A stretch of 64,000 bases of DNA from Hyphomicrobiales bacterium. GTDB taxonomy: Bacteria > Pseudomonadota > Alphaproteobacteria > Rhizobiales > Xanthobacteraceae. This document shows, piece by piece, positions 8,487 to 17,796 of the stretch; the stretch's first letter is position 1; each line of letters starts with the position of its first letter. The translations under genes and the position numbers were made by a program. Where the stretch lies: the NCBI GenBank assembly GCA_017305665.1, contig JAFKKH010000008.1, positions 62,001 through 126,000 on the forward strand. Direction: 5' to 3'. The notes beneath the pieces are model-generated. The model had not been told where the DNA came from, ran no database searches, and saw nothing but the letters and a program-made list of their open reading frames with translations.

Positions 8487-8831
8487 TGTTGCTGCCCTAT
8501 TTAACCGGCCAGCTGCGGTTCTGTTCCAAGTTGGTCTGAAGGTGCGCCATGCGATGTGATCGACCTCACAGCAAACGCGCTTCCTCATTTTGAGTCGAGC
8601 AAAGCGGGGCGAGGTTCATGACACGCAAAGATTTTTCCGGTTGCGGACCACCGGTGAAAGCGGCGATTTGACGCAAATGCCGTCAAGTTCGATGTTTCTT
8701 CGCCTCAAGTTTCGTTCAAACGCCATGTGAGAATCGGGCATAAAGGTCACGGCATTGCTTTCGCGTCCTGCCTCGTCGGCGCTTTATGTGTGCCCCGTAT
8801 CCGACAAAATCCCGACCAAAATCCGAGAACC
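8487..8831 (+). other. Intergenic region upstream of dnaB
   Basis: No convincing gene. A frame open into dnaB from 8727 lacks a ribosome site and is not family-like, so it is treated as leader. TTGACG at 8668-8673 with GATGTT 17 nt further on is a possible but weak sigma-70 type promoter. The region also holds small imperfect palindromes around CCGG. It probably carries the dnaB promoter. Confidence 0.4.
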
Positions 8832-10328
8832 ATGGCCGCAGCCGATTCGAATATCCTGAAACTAGCGCCTGACGCGGCGACGCCGGCGTACCGGACCGCG
8901 CCGCACAATATCGAGGCGGAACAGAGCCTGCTCGGCGCCATTCTGGTCAACAACGATGCTTTCTACCGAGTTTCCGATTTCCTGGAGCCGAAGCACTTCT
9001 TCGAGCCGCTCCATCAGACGATTTACGAGACCGCCGGCAGCCTGATCCGTGCGGGCAAGATCGCCACGCCCGTCACGCTGAAGACGTTCGTTCCGGCCGA
9101 GACCGATATCGGCGGCATGACCGTCGGCCAGTATCTCGCCCGCCTCGCCGCGGAAGCCACGACGATCATCAACGCGCACGATTACGGCCGCACGGTGTAT
9201 GAGTTGTCGCTACGCCGCGACCTCATCAATATCGGCGAGGACATGGTCAACGTGGCCTACGACGCGCCGGTGGATTTCGCGCCTCGTGCGCAAATCGAAG
9301 ACGCCGAGCGCAAGCTGTATGAACTCGCCGAAGCGGGCCGTTACGATGGCGGCTTCCAGCGTTTCGCGCAGGCCATGAAGATCGCCCTCGATATGGCGGC
9401 CAACGCCTATCGTCGCGATGGTAAATTGTCAGGTATTGCAACCGGTCTGCGCGACCTCGACGCGCGGATGGGCGGGCTGCAGCATTCCGACCTGATCATC
9501 GTCGCGGGCCGACCCGGCATGGGCAAGACGGCGCTCGCGACCAACATTGCCTACAACATCGCCAGGGCGCATCAGGCCGAATTGCAGCCAGACGGGACGA
9601 TGAAAACCGTCAACGGCGGCATCGTCGGCTTCTTCTCCTGCGAAATGTCGGCCGAACAGCTCGCAACTCGTATTCTCGCTGAGCAGACGGGCATTGCTTC
9701 CAGCAGCATCCGCCGCGGCGGCATCACCGAAAGCGAGTTCGAGAAAATTCGCGACCATACAATCGAACTCGAGCATTTGCCGCTCTATGTCGACGAGACC
9801 GGCGGCCTGTCGATTTCGCAATTGACGGCACGCGCCCGGCGGCTGAAGCGCCAGAAGGGACTCGATGTCCTGATCGTCGACTACATCCAACTTCTGCAGG
9901 GCAGCGGCAAACGCTCGGACAATCGCGTGCAGGAAGTCACCGAGATCACCACCAGCTTGAAAGCACTGGCGAAAGAACTGAACGTTCCGATCGTCGCGCT
10001 GTCGCAGTTGTCACGTCAGGTCGAATCCCGCGATGACAAGCGTCCGCAACTCGCAGACCTCCGCGAATCCGGCTCGATCGAGCAGGACGCCGACGTGGTG
10101 ATGTTCGTGTTCCGCGAGGAATACTACCTCCAGAACAAAGAGCCGCGGATCGGCACCCCGGAATACGAAAAGTGGCAACTCGACATGTCGCTGGTGCACG
10201 GCAAGGCGGAAGTCATCATCGGCAAGCAGCGCCATGGGCCGACCGGCACCGTCGAGTTGCAATTCGAAGGTCAGTTCACCCGCTTCAGCGATCTCGCGCA
10301 GGACGGACATCTGCCCGATCGCATGTAA
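8832..10328 (+). CDS. dnaB: Replicative DNA helicase DnaB
   Basis: 498-aa hexameric helicase that unwinds DNA at the replication fork. The N-terminal domain (about 20-125) starts PHNIEAEQSLLGAIL, a standard DnaB motif. The RecA-like ATPase domain carries Walker A GRPGMGKT at 226-233, Walker B LIVDYIQLLQG and the DKRPQLADLRESGSIEQDAD region. Start chosen at ATG 8832: MAAADSNILKLAP precedes the conserved domain, whereas the upstream extension has no family character. Situated after the rplI operon as in many bacteria, with alr 57 nt downstream and probably co-transcribed. No intein or split is visible. Confidence 0.97.
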   Translation: MAAADSNILKLAPDAATPAYRTAPHNIEAEQSLLGAILVNNDAFYRVSDFLEPKHFFEPLHQTIYETAGSLIRAGKIATPVTLKTFVPAETDIGGMTVGQYLARLAAEATTIINAHDYGRTVYELSLRRDLINIGEDMVNVAYDAPVDFAPRAQIEDAERKLYELAEAGRYDGGFQRFAQAMKIALDMAANAYRRDGKLSGIATGLRDLDARMGGLQHSDLIIVAGRPGMGKTALATNIAYNIARAHQAELQPDGTMKTVNGGIVGFFSCEMSAEQLATRILAEQTGIASSSIRRGGITESEFEKIRDHTIELEHLPLYVDETGGLSISQLTARARRLKRQKGLDVLIVDYIQLLQGSGKRSDNRVQEVTEITTSLKALAKELNVPIVALSQLSRQVESRDDKRPQLADLRESGSIEQDADVVMFVFREEYYLQNKEPRIGTPEYEKWQLDMSLVHGKAEVIIGKQRHGPTGTVELQFEGQFTRFSDLAQDGHLPDRM

Positions 10329-10385
10329 CGTCGGCGCGTCGGCGCGTGCGGTTGAACCGCCGCACAGCCGGGCGTACCATGCAGC

Positions 10386-11603
10386 ATGAACTTGGTTCCC
10401 GATCCCAAGACCGCATCTGGCGGTAATCTGCTGTCGCCCGAGGCCAATGCCGCGGCGGCTTTCGCGGCTGCAACCGCCACGGCAACCGGCATTCTCACCG
10501 TTGACCTTGATGCCATCGTCGCGAACTGGCGCAAGCTCGAAAAGACGGCCGTACCGGCTGAGTGCGCCGGTGTCGTCAAGGCCGATGCCTACGGATGCGG
10601 CACCGAACCGGTGGTGCGGGCGCTGGCCGCTGCAGGATGCAAGACATTTTTCGTCGCCACGCTCGACGAGGCGCGCGCTGCTCGTGCGGCTACTTCGTCC
10701 GCCGACATCTATGTCCTGAATGGCTTTTTCCAGAACTGCGGCGACGCCTTCGCGGAAATCAACTGTCGGCCGGTAATCGGCGATCTCAATGAACTTGCCG
10801 AATGGGACGTGTTCTGCCGACGCACCGGCTGGGCAGGCGGCGCGGCCGTCCATATCGACACCGGAATGAATCGCCTTGGCCTCACCGTCACAGAGGCGCA
10901 AGGGATCATCCCGAGGATCAACGCCGGCGATCATGGCATCACGCTCGTGATGAGCCACCTCGCCTGCGCCGAAGCTCTCAATCATCCGCTCAATGCCAAA
11001 CAGGCCGCCGCCTTCCGGGAAATCGCCAGCGAATTCTCCGGCGTTCCCGCTTCACTGTCGAATTCGTCGGGCATCTACCTCGCTCCGCAATTCCAGTTCG
11101 ACCTGGTGCGCCCGGGCGCTGCACTCTACGGCGTCAATCCCACGCCCGAAGCGGATAACCCGATGCAGCCGGTGGTCGAGTTGAAAGCGCGGATCGTGCA
11201 GACACGCATGATCGACAAGGGCGAAAGCGTCGGCTACGGCGCGACCTGGACCGCGCGGCGCCCCACCCGTCTCGCTATCGTTTCCGCCGGCTATGCCGAT
11301 GGTTATTTCCGTGCGGCCTCCAGCAATGACGGCACCCGCGGCGCCGAAGTCGTCGTCGCCGGCTCGCGATGTCCGATTGCGGGACGCATCTCGATGGACC
11401 TAATGGCGATCGATATCACCGACCTGCCACCGAAGTCGGTGCGCCGCGGCCAACTGGTTACGCTGATCGGCGAAGGCATTACCGTGGACGAACTCGCGCA
11501 TCATTTCGGCACGATCGGCTACGAAGTGCTGACTAGCCTGGGCCGACGCTACAAGCGCATCTACAAGGGCGGTGGCATGGAGACGTCGTCCAGCCCCTCG
11601 TGA
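10386..11603 (+). CDS. alr: Alanine racemase (PLP-dependent)
   Basis: 405-aa enzyme interconverting L- and D-alanine for peptidoglycan synthesis. The PLP lysine is Lys65 in VVKADAYGCG, the second catalytic base is Tyr284 in GYGATW, and the RPG/LYG elements near 242-249 and the C-terminal beta domain with RISMDLMAID are present. An N-terminal extension of about 35 residues precedes the barrel, rich in Ala and Thr. It lies between dnaB and a TauE-type permease and continues the conserved dnaB-alr-radA order. No ribosome site is obvious before the ATG at 10386, so a slightly later start cannot be excluded. Confidence 0.95.
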   Translation: MNLVPDPKTASGGNLLSPEANAAAAFAAATATATGILTVDLDAIVANWRKLEKTAVPAECAGVVKADAYGCGTEPVVRALAAAGCKTFFVATLDEARAARAATSSADIYVLNGFFQNCGDAFAEINCRPVIGDLNELAEWDVFCRRTGWAGGAAVHIDTGMNRLGLTVTEAQGIIPRINAGDHGITLVMSHLACAEALNHPLNAKQAAAFREIASEFSGVPASLSNSSGIYLAPQFQFDLVRPGAALYGVNPTPEADNPMQPVVELKARIVQTRMIDKGESVGYGATWTARRPTRLAIVSAGYADGYFRAASSNDGTRGAEVVVAGSRCPIAGRISMDLMAIDITDLPPKSVRRGQLVTLIGEGITVDELAHHFGTIGYEVLTSLGRRYKRIYKGGGMETSSSPS

Positions 11604-11722
11604 GCTCCGCAGACCATCGCCGGCTATCCCTCTCCGATCACGACCGACATCATCCGCCCCCTCCGGCCGAAAATTGCTACGCTCGACGGTCCGTCGCATC
11701 TGCGAATCATTGAGCTGCACCC

Positions 11723-12448
11723 TTGAATTACATTTTCGTCCTCGCGGTCGGCCTCGTCGCCGGCACCATCAGCGGCATTGTCGGCACCGGCTCGTCGATC
11801 ATGCTGGTGCCGGTGCTGGTCTATGAATTCGGCCCCAAGCAGGCCGTGCCGATCATGGCGGTCGCGGCCATCATGGCTAACCTCTCGCGCATTCTGGCCT
11901 GGTGGCGCGAGGTGGACTGGCGCGCCTGCGCGGCTTACTCGATCACGGGCATCCCGGCAGCGGCGCTCGGCGCCCGGACACTGCTGGTGCTGCCGTCCCG
12001 CGCGGTGGACATCAGTATTGGCCTGTTCCTGATCGCCATGGTGCCGGTCCGGCACTGGCTCGCGCGCCACAAACTCAAGCTGTCGTTGTGGCATCTTGCT
12101 GTCGGCGGCGCGCTGATCGGCTTTCTCACCGGCATCGTGGTTTCCACCGGACCGCTGAGCGTCCCACTGTTCATGTTCTATGGCCTGACCAAGGGCGCCT
12201 TCCTTGCCACGGAAGCCGCAAGCTCGCTCGGCCTCTATTTCAGCAAGTCGGTGACTTTCGAGCGCTTTGGCGCGCTGACCTGGGATGTCGGATTAAAAGG
12301 TTTGATCGCAGGCTCCTCGTTGATGGTTGGCGCTTTCGTCGCCAAGCCGTTTCTGCTCAAGCTCGATCCCGGTGTATTCCGCGTCGTGATGGACGTCATC
12401 ATGCTCGCGGCCGGACTATCCATGCTATGGAATGCCCTTCATGCCTGA
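11723..12448 (+). CDS. TauE/SafE-type anion permease
   Basis: 241-aa inner-membrane protein of the sulfite exporter TauE/SafE (DUF81) family, about 7-8 hydrophobic segments. The first helix carries GLVAGTISGIVGTGSSIMLVPVL, the family repeat signature, and a second repeat appears near residues 125-150 (GGALIGFLTGIVVSTGP). The start is TTG at 11723: no ATG or GTG exists before the first membrane helix, and the next in-frame ATG (residue 27) would cut it off. GAG lies 8-10 nt upstream. Substrate is unknown; sulfite, sulfoacetate and other organic anions are known for relatives. It separates alr from radA, an insertion relative to the minimal conserved order. Confidence 0.85.
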   Translation: MNYIFVLAVGLVAGTISGIVGTGSSIMLVPVLVYEFGPKQAVPIMAVAAIMANLSRILAWWREVDWRACAAYSITGIPAAALGARTLLVLPSRAVDISIGLFLIAMVPVRHWLARHKLKLSLWHLAVGGALIGFLTGIVVSTGPLSVPLFMFYGLTKGAFLATEAASSLGLYFSKSVTFERFGALTWDVGLKGLIAGSSLMVGAFVAKPFLLKLDPGVFRVVMDVIMLAAGLSMLWNALHA

Positions 12449-12474
12449 GAGCCGCTGAACCCGATCGCTGAGAT

Positions 12475-13935
12475 ATGGCCAAGAACGTCCTCTCCTTCGT
12501 CTGCCAGAATTGCGGCACGGCGTATAACCGCTGGCAGGGCAAGTGCGACGCCTGCGGCGAATGGAATACACTCGCCGAGGAAGACACCACTGGCGCAACA
12601 TCCGTGCCGGTCAGCATCCGCTCCAAGCGCAAGGGGCGGCTGTTCACACTGGAGACGCTGACAGGCAAGACCCAGGATGCGCCGCGTCTTTCATCCGGCA
12701 TGGCCGAACTCAACCGCGTCACCGGCGGCGGCTTCGTTCGCGGCTCCGTGCTGTTGGTCGGCGGCGATCCCGGTATCGGCAAATCGACACTGCTGACGCA
12801 GGCTACCAGTATGCTGGCCCGCGCCGGCCACCGCGCGGTCTATATCTCCGGCGAAGAAGCCGTGGCCCAGGTGCGGCTCCGCGCCGAACGGCTCGGCCTG
12901 GCCAATGCGCCGGTGCAACTCGCTGCCGAAACGTCGGTCGAGGACATCATCGCAACGCTGTCCGAAGGCACGGTGCCACGTCTCGTGGTGATCGATTCGA
13001 TCCAGACCATGTGGACCGATACCGTGGAATCCGCGCCGGGAACCGTAACTCAGGTACGCGCCTCCGCACAGGCGCTCATTCGCTTCGCCAAGAAGTCCGG
13101 CGCTGCGCTGATTCTTGTCGGCCACGTCACCAAGGACGGCCAGATCGCCGGTCCCCGCGTCGTCGAGCACATGGTCGATGCCGTGCTGTCGTTTGAAGGC
13201 GAAGGCTCGCAGCAGTTCCGCATCCTGCGCGCGGTGAAGAACCGCTTTGGGCCAACCGACGAAATCGGCGTGTTCGAGATGACAGGCCTCGGCCTGCGTG
13301 AGGTTTCCAATCCGTCCGAGCTGTTTTTGTCAGAACGCGATCTCGGCAGTCCGGGCACCGCGGTTTTCGCCGGCATCGAGGGCACGCGGCCCGTGCTGGT
13401 CGAATTGCAGGCGCTGGTGGCACCGACCTCGCTCGGTACGCCGCGCCGCGCCGTCGTCGGCTGGGACCCGAGCCGCCTGTCGATGGTTCTCGCGGTGCTC
13501 GAGGCTCACTGTGGCGTAAAATTGTCGGGCCACGACGTGTACCTCAACGTCGCGGGCGGCTTGCGCATCAACGAGCCGGCTGCAGATCTTGCCGCCGCGG
13601 CAGCGCTGGTATCCTCGCTGACCAATGCGCCGTTACCGACCGATGCCGTCTATTTCGGCGAAATTTCGCTGTCGGGCGCCGTGCGGCCAGTGGCCCAGAC
13701 ATCAGCCCGGCTGAAGGAAGCCGCCAAGCTTGGTTTCGGTCGGGCCGTGCTGCCGGAATCGGCCCGTGGCGATCCTGGCAGCGAGGCCGGGTTATCGCTC
13801 AATACCGTCGGCGGATTGACCACCCTGGTGGCGGATATCGCCGCGCGCGGCCAGGGCCGACCCAGCCCGGCCGGCGATCCTGAGAAAATGCCACACCCGC
13901 CCGATTCCGCCGTCAGGACGGCTAAAGCGGGGTGA
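12475..13935 (+). CDS. radA: DNA repair protein RadA
   Basis: 486-aa RecA-like ATPase that promotes branch migration during recombinational repair. N-terminal zinc finger: Cys10, Cys13, Cys24, Cys27 in FVCQNCGTAYNRWQGKCDACGEWN. Walker A GDPGIGKS at 97-104, the RadA-specific KNRFG motif at 255-259, and a C-terminal Lon-protease-like domain from about 300. A short Pro/Gly-rich tail follows. Length and domain order are normal. It is followed by a 203-nt gap and the cvpA-purF pair. Confidence 0.97.
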   Translation: MAKNVLSFVCQNCGTAYNRWQGKCDACGEWNTLAEEDTTGATSVPVSIRSKRKGRLFTLETLTGKTQDAPRLSSGMAELNRVTGGGFVRGSVLLVGGDPGIGKSTLLTQATSMLARAGHRAVYISGEEAVAQVRLRAERLGLANAPVQLAAETSVEDIIATLSEGTVPRLVVIDSIQTMWTDTVESAPGTVTQVRASAQALIRFAKKSGAALILVGHVTKDGQIAGPRVVEHMVDAVLSFEGEGSQQFRILRAVKNRFGPTDEIGVFEMTGLGLREVSNPSELFLSERDLGSPGTAVFAGIEGTRPVLVELQALVAPTSLGTPRRAVVGWDPSRLSMVLAVLEAHCGVKLSGHDVYLNVAGGLRINEPAADLAAAAALVSSLTNAPLPTDAVYFGEISLSGAVRPVAQTSARLKEAAKLGFGRAVLPESARGDPGSEAGLSLNTVGGLTTLVADIAARGQGRPSPAGDPEKMPHPPDSAVRTAKAG

Positions 13936-13945
13936 CCTGGGCTCC

Positions 13946-13966
13946 GGCCGCCGCTATACAGCGGCC
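13946..13966 (+). terminator. Hairpin after radA
   Basis: GGCCGC at 13946-13951 can pair with GCGGCC at 13961-13966, or CCGCT with AGCGG around an ATAC loop. It begins 10 nt after the radA stop but has no T tract, so termination is only suggested. The rest of the gap to cvpA (13967-14138) shows no gene. Confidence 0.35.
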
Positions 13967-14138
13967 ATCTCTGTTCCGAAGACCGAACACCGACTGTTAA
14001 GGCTCGGGAACAATGGTGTGGTGAGAGGCTCGCGGGCGGTTTTCCGGCCTTGCGGGACGTGCCATATCACCGTCATCTGGATTGGCAGCGAGATGCCGAT
14101 TCGCGATTTTGAGATGTACGAGCGGACCTGACCAGCCG

Positions 14139-14771
14139 ATGCCGATAACCATTCTCGACCTCGTTCTGCTCGCCGTGATGTTGATTTCGGGTCTGCTCGC
14201 GATGATCCGCGGCTTCATGCGCGAAATCCTCTCGATCGCATCGTGGGGTGTGGCCGCGCTGGTGACGCTCTATTCGTTCCAAAAGCTGCTGCCGACCGCG
14301 AAAACCTATTTCAACAACGATACGGTCGCCACCGCTGCCGTGATTGGCGGCGTTTTTATCGGCACCTTGATCGTGGTCTCGATTGTCACCACCCGCATCT
14401 CCGACATGATCCTGGATTCCCGGATCGGTGCGCTCGACCGCACGCTCGGTTTTCTGTTTGGGCTGGCACGCGGTCTGCTGATCGTGGTCGTCGCGTTCCT
14501 GTTTTTCACCTGGCTGGTTCCGGAAAAGCAGCGGCCGGACTGGGTCACGAGCGCAAAGTCGCTCACGGTGCTGAATTCCACTGGAGCATGGCTGCAGTCG
14601 CTCTTGCCGGATGATCCAGAGAACACCATCTTAAAGAAATTCAAGAAGAATAAGCCCGATGAGGAACAATCCGACGCGGAACCGGGTTCGCCCGGGGCCG
14701 CCGATGGCTATTCCAAACCTGCCCGAGACAGCCTGAAAAAGCTGATCGACGGCAAACCGGCGGCCCGATAG
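14139..14771 (+). CDS. cvpA: CvpA-family membrane protein
   Basis: 210-aa protein with four hydrophobic segments in the first 130 residues (about 3-25, 30-48, 60-82, 100-125), typical of CvpA (colicin V production family). The cytosolic tail (150-210) is charged and Pro/Ser/Gly-rich. The start at ATG 14139 (MPITILDLVLLAVMLISG) places the first helix at the N-terminus as in relatives; an earlier in-frame ATG would add 19 unlikely residues. purF follows 22 nt downstream, the same pairing seen in enteric bacteria, where the two share a transcript. Biochemical function is not settled. Confidence 0.9.
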   Translation: MPITILDLVLLAVMLISGLLAMIRGFMREILSIASWGVAALVTLYSFQKLLPTAKTYFNNDTVATAAVIGGVFIGTLIVVSIVTTRISDMILDSRIGALDRTLGFLFGLARGLLIVVVAFLFFTWLVPEKQRPDWVTSAKSLTVLNSTGAWLQSLLPDDPENTILKKFKKNKPDEEQSDAEPGSPGAADGYSKPARDSLKKLIDGKPAAR

Positions 14772-14793
14772 GTTCCGTCGAAAGCGAGGCGTG

Positions 14794-16308
14794 ATGGACG
14801 AGATGCAAAGCCCCTCCAGTGACGCCGGGACGCCCGATCTGGATCTGGATTTCGATCTCGACGGCGATACGCTTCGCGAAGAGTGCGGCGTCTTCGGCAT
14901 CTTCGGCCACCCCGATGCCGCCGCCATCACCGCACTCGGTCTCCATGCCCTCCAGCATCGCGGCCAGGAGGCTGCAGGCATCGTCTCCTTCGACGGCCAC
15001 CGCTTCCATTCCGAACGCCGCCTCGGCCTTGTCGGCGACACCTTCTCCCGCCGCGAGGTCATCGAACGCCTCCCCGGCTCCGCCGCCGTCGGCCATACCC
15101 GCTACTCCACCACCGGTGGCACCATCCTGCGCAACGTGCAGCCGCTATTCGCCGAGCTCAATGCCGGTGGTTTCGCAGTCGCCCACAACGGCAATCTCAC
15201 CAATGGGCTCACGCTGCGTCGCGAACTGGTGCGTCACGGCGCCATGATGCAGTCGACCACCGACACCGAAGTGATCCTGCATCTGGTCGCGCAATCGCGC
15301 CGCGGCCGTTTCATCGAGCGCTACATCGAAGCACTGCGCACCATTGAAGGCGCGTATGCACTGGTGTCGCTGACCAACAAGAAGCTGATCGGCGCGCGCG
15401 ACCCGCGCGGCATTCGGCCTCTGGTCCTGGGCGAACTCGACGGTTGCCCGATCCTGGCGTCGGAAACCTGCGCGCTGGATATCATCGGCGCCAAATATGT
15501 CCGCGACATCGAGCCCGGCGAGGTCGTCGTGTTCGACCGCAAGGACAACGACATCCAGACCGAGATTCACAAGCCATTTCCGCCGATGCCGCCGCGGCCC
15601 TGTATCTTCGAATACATCTATTTCTCGCGGCCGGATTCGATTGTCGGCGGCCGCTCGGTCTACGAGGTGCGCAAGGCATTCGGGGCCCAGCTTGCCCGCG
15701 AGAGTCACGTCGACGTCGATGTCGTGGTGCCTGTACCGGACTCCGGTGTACCCGCCGCCGTCGGCTACAGCCAATTCTCCGGAGTGCCGTTCGAACTCGG
15801 CATCATCCGCAACCACTATGTCGGTCGCACGTTCATTCAGCCGAGCCAGAGCATCCGCGAACTCGGCGTCCGCATGAAGCATGCGCCGAACCGCGCGGCG
15901 ATCGAAGGCAAGCGCATCATCCTGATCGACGACTCACTGGTGCGCGGCACGACGTCGAAGAAGATCGTGCGCATGATGCGCGATGCCGGCGCTAAGGAAG
16001 TGCACTTCCGCCTCGCCTCACCACCGATCATCCATCCCGACTACTATGGCATCGACCTGCCGGATCGCGCCGGACTGCTGGCCGCGACTCACAGCCTTGA
16101 GCAAATGCGCGAAATCATTGGCGCGGACTCGCTGGCCTTCCTCTCCATCGACGGCATGTATCGCGCCATGGGTGAACCCGGACGTGACGCCTCAAATCCA
16201 AAATATTCCGATCACTGCTTCACCGGTGCCTATCCGACCCATCTCACCGACCAGACCGACGTCGAACCGCCGCCGCACCAACTCTCATTGCTGGCGGAAG
16301 CGAGCTGA
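14794..16308 (+). CDS. purF: Amidophosphoribosyltransferase
   Basis: 504-aa enzyme making phosphoribosylamine from PRPP and glutamine, first step of purine synthesis. A propeptide of about 30 acidic residues ends before Cys31 (EECGVFGIFGH), the Ntn-type nucleophile exposed by cleavage. The PRPP-binding motif IILIDDSLVRGTT is near residues 373-385. The ATG at 14794 is favoured because GAGG lies 4-5 nt upstream; a GTG directly before it is also possible. The C-terminus has the CFTGAYPTHLTDQ family feature. Downstream of cvpA and probably co-transcribed with it. Confidence 0.97.
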   Translation: MDEMQSPSSDAGTPDLDLDFDLDGDTLREECGVFGIFGHPDAAAITALGLHALQHRGQEAAGIVSFDGHRFHSERRLGLVGDTFSRREVIERLPGSAAVGHTRYSTTGGTILRNVQPLFAELNAGGFAVAHNGNLTNGLTLRRELVRHGAMMQSTTDTEVILHLVAQSRRGRFIERYIEALRTIEGAYALVSLTNKKLIGARDPRGIRPLVLGELDGCPILASETCALDIIGAKYVRDIEPGEVVVFDRKDNDIQTEIHKPFPPMPPRPCIFEYIYFSRPDSIVGGRSVYEVRKAFGAQLARESHVDVDVVVPVPDSGVPAAVGYSQFSGVPFELGIIRNHYVGRTFIQPSQSIRELGVRMKHAPNRAAIEGKRIILIDDSLVRGTTSKKIVRMMRDAGAKEVHFRLASPPIIHPDYYGIDLPDRAGLLAATHSLEQMREIIGADSLAFLSIDGMYRAMGEPGRDASNPKYSDHCFTGAYPTHLTDQTDVEPPPHQLSLLAEAS

Positions 16309-16362
16309 ATAAACGCCGTCGGAAAGCGGCAGCTTGCCCTGCAAAGAGCCCGCGCGGACTGC

Positions 16363-16893
16363 CTAGAGTTGCCGGACCATGAAGGTCGCCGTGTCGCTGT
16401 AGCCACGCAGCTTCCGGATGAGCGCAACATCGATGATCTTGTCGGACGTGATCTTGCGGAAGCCGTGCCGCTCCCAGAAGTTCGCCGATTCGTTCACCGC
16501 CACCAACGAAACGGTGGCGAGTTTTTCCTTGGCCGCGCGCGCCAGCAATAGCGCGACTACCAGCGCTGCGGCCCCGGTGCCGCGCAACTCGGACAGCAAC
16601 GCAATGTCGTGGATGTAATAGGTCTCGGGCTGACCAGGTAATTCACCAAGCCGGGAATTCAGGGCCGGAGGATCCATGGCGCGCCACGGATGGCTGACGA
16701 CATAACCGGCTATGCCTTCCTTTGTGCTGAAGACTAGGCATCCAGCCGGGTAGAGCCGGAGTCGCTCCGCGAACACCCGCGCATCCTCCGGAAATGCCGG
16801 GTGAACCTCGTCTGCGATGGCAAGCACGGCGGCCACGTCGGCCTCTGCCATCGGCCGCCATTGCCCTTTGGCTTCGCGAGATAATTCAGGCAT
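16363..16893 (-). CDS. GNAT-family N-acetyltransferase
   Basis: 176-aa acetyl-CoA-dependent acetyltransferase of unknown substrate. The fold is shown by the N-terminal WRPMAEADVAAVLAIADEVHP, the beta-bulge region YYIHDIALLSELRGTGAAALVV (the R/Q-x-x-G-x-G/A acetyl-CoA loop appears as RGTGAA), and the C-terminal NESANFWERHGF typical of GNAT enzymes. Start at 16893 chosen because GGAAGG and ACGGAG lie 11-20 nt upstream; an in-frame ATG at 16929 would place it nearly touching the divergent SDR gene. Promoters for both must lie in the 50-nt divergent gap or inside the coding ends. Confidence 0.85.
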   Translation of the reverse strand: MPELSREAKGQWRPMAEADVAAVLAIADEVHPAFPEDARVFAERLRLYPAGCLVFSTKEGIAGYVVSHPWRAMDPPALNSRLGELPGQPETYYIHDIALLSELRGTGAAALVVALLLARAAKEKLATVSLVAVNESANFWERHGFRKITSDKIIDVALIRKLRGYSDTATFMVRQL

Positions 16894-16943
16894 AACGCAG
16901 GAAACTCCGTTCCTTCCGTCCACCAGCATAAAGCATCCATTTC

Positions 16944-17687
16944 ATGACGAAACCTCTCGCCTCCCGTTTTGCTCTCGTCACCGGCGCCTCGCGCGGCATC
17001 GGCTACGCTGCTGCGCGGGCGCTCGCAAAGGCCGGGGCGCATGTGATCGCCGTGGCGCGCACGCAGGGCGGACTCGAGGAACTGGACGACGACATCCGCA
17101 AGGACGGCGGCAGCGCCACGCTGGTACCGCTCAATCTCACCGACTACGACGGCATTGCCCGGCTCGGCGCGGCACTGAACGAGCGTCATGGAAAGCTCGA
17201 CATTCTTGTCGGCAATGCCGGCATCGCCGGTCCCTCCTCGCCGCTCGGCCATATCGAGTTGAAGCCGTGGCAGGACGTGATGGCCATCAATGTCACCGCG
17301 AACTTTCAACTGATCCGTTGCATGGAGCCGCTGCTCCAGCAATCCGACGCCGGCCGCGCCGTGTTCATCACGTCTGGCACAGCCAGCAAGGCCAATGCCT
17401 ATCGTGGACCCTATGGCGCCTCAAAAGCGGCGCTCGATACGCTGGTGCGGACCTGGGCGAACGAGACCGCGTCCACCCCCACCCGCGTCAACTTGTTCAG
17501 TCCCGGACCAATCCGTACCCGAATGCGCGCGACTGTGTTCCCGGGCGAAGACCCCGAGACGCTGGATACGCCGGAGCAAGCCGCAGAGTTCATTGTGCCG
17601 ATGTGCCTGCCGTCATGGCAGGAGACTGGAAAACTCTACGACTACAAGAGCCGGACATTGATGAGCTTTCATCCACCGTCTGCTTGA
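16944..17687 (+). CDS. Short-chain dehydrogenase/reductase
   Basis: 247-aa classical SDR oxidoreductase. Cofactor motif TGASRGIG at 13-20, NAG at 91-93, catalytic Ser144, Tyr157 and Lys161 (YGASK at 157-161), all intact. R40 after the second strand (VARTQ) suggests NADP(H) preference. The C-terminal VNLFSPGPIRTRM loop is standard. The substrate cannot be inferred; the arrangement resembles FabG-like or generic alcohol dehydrogenases. Divergent from the GNAT gene; a secreted NHL protein follows 109 nt downstream on the same strand. Confidence 0.92.
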   Translation: MTKPLASRFALVTGASRGIGYAAARALAKAGAHVIAVARTQGGLEELDDDIRKDGGSATLVPLNLTDYDGIARLGAALNERHGKLDILVGNAGIAGPSSPLGHIELKPWQDVMAINVTANFQLIRCMEPLLQQSDAGRAVFITSGTASKANAYRGPYGASKAALDTLVRTWANETASTPTRVNLFSPGPIRTRMRATVFPGEDPETLDTPEQAAEFIVPMCLPSWQETGKLYDYKSRTLMSFHPPSA

Positions 17688-17796
17688 CCTCTGACGCATA
17701 GGTGCTGCGCGCGGCACCGATTGACTCGCTGCAAGCGCCGCGATTGACTTCTGCCAAACGGGATTGAACCCGTGCATAAAAATCAGGGAGGCAGCT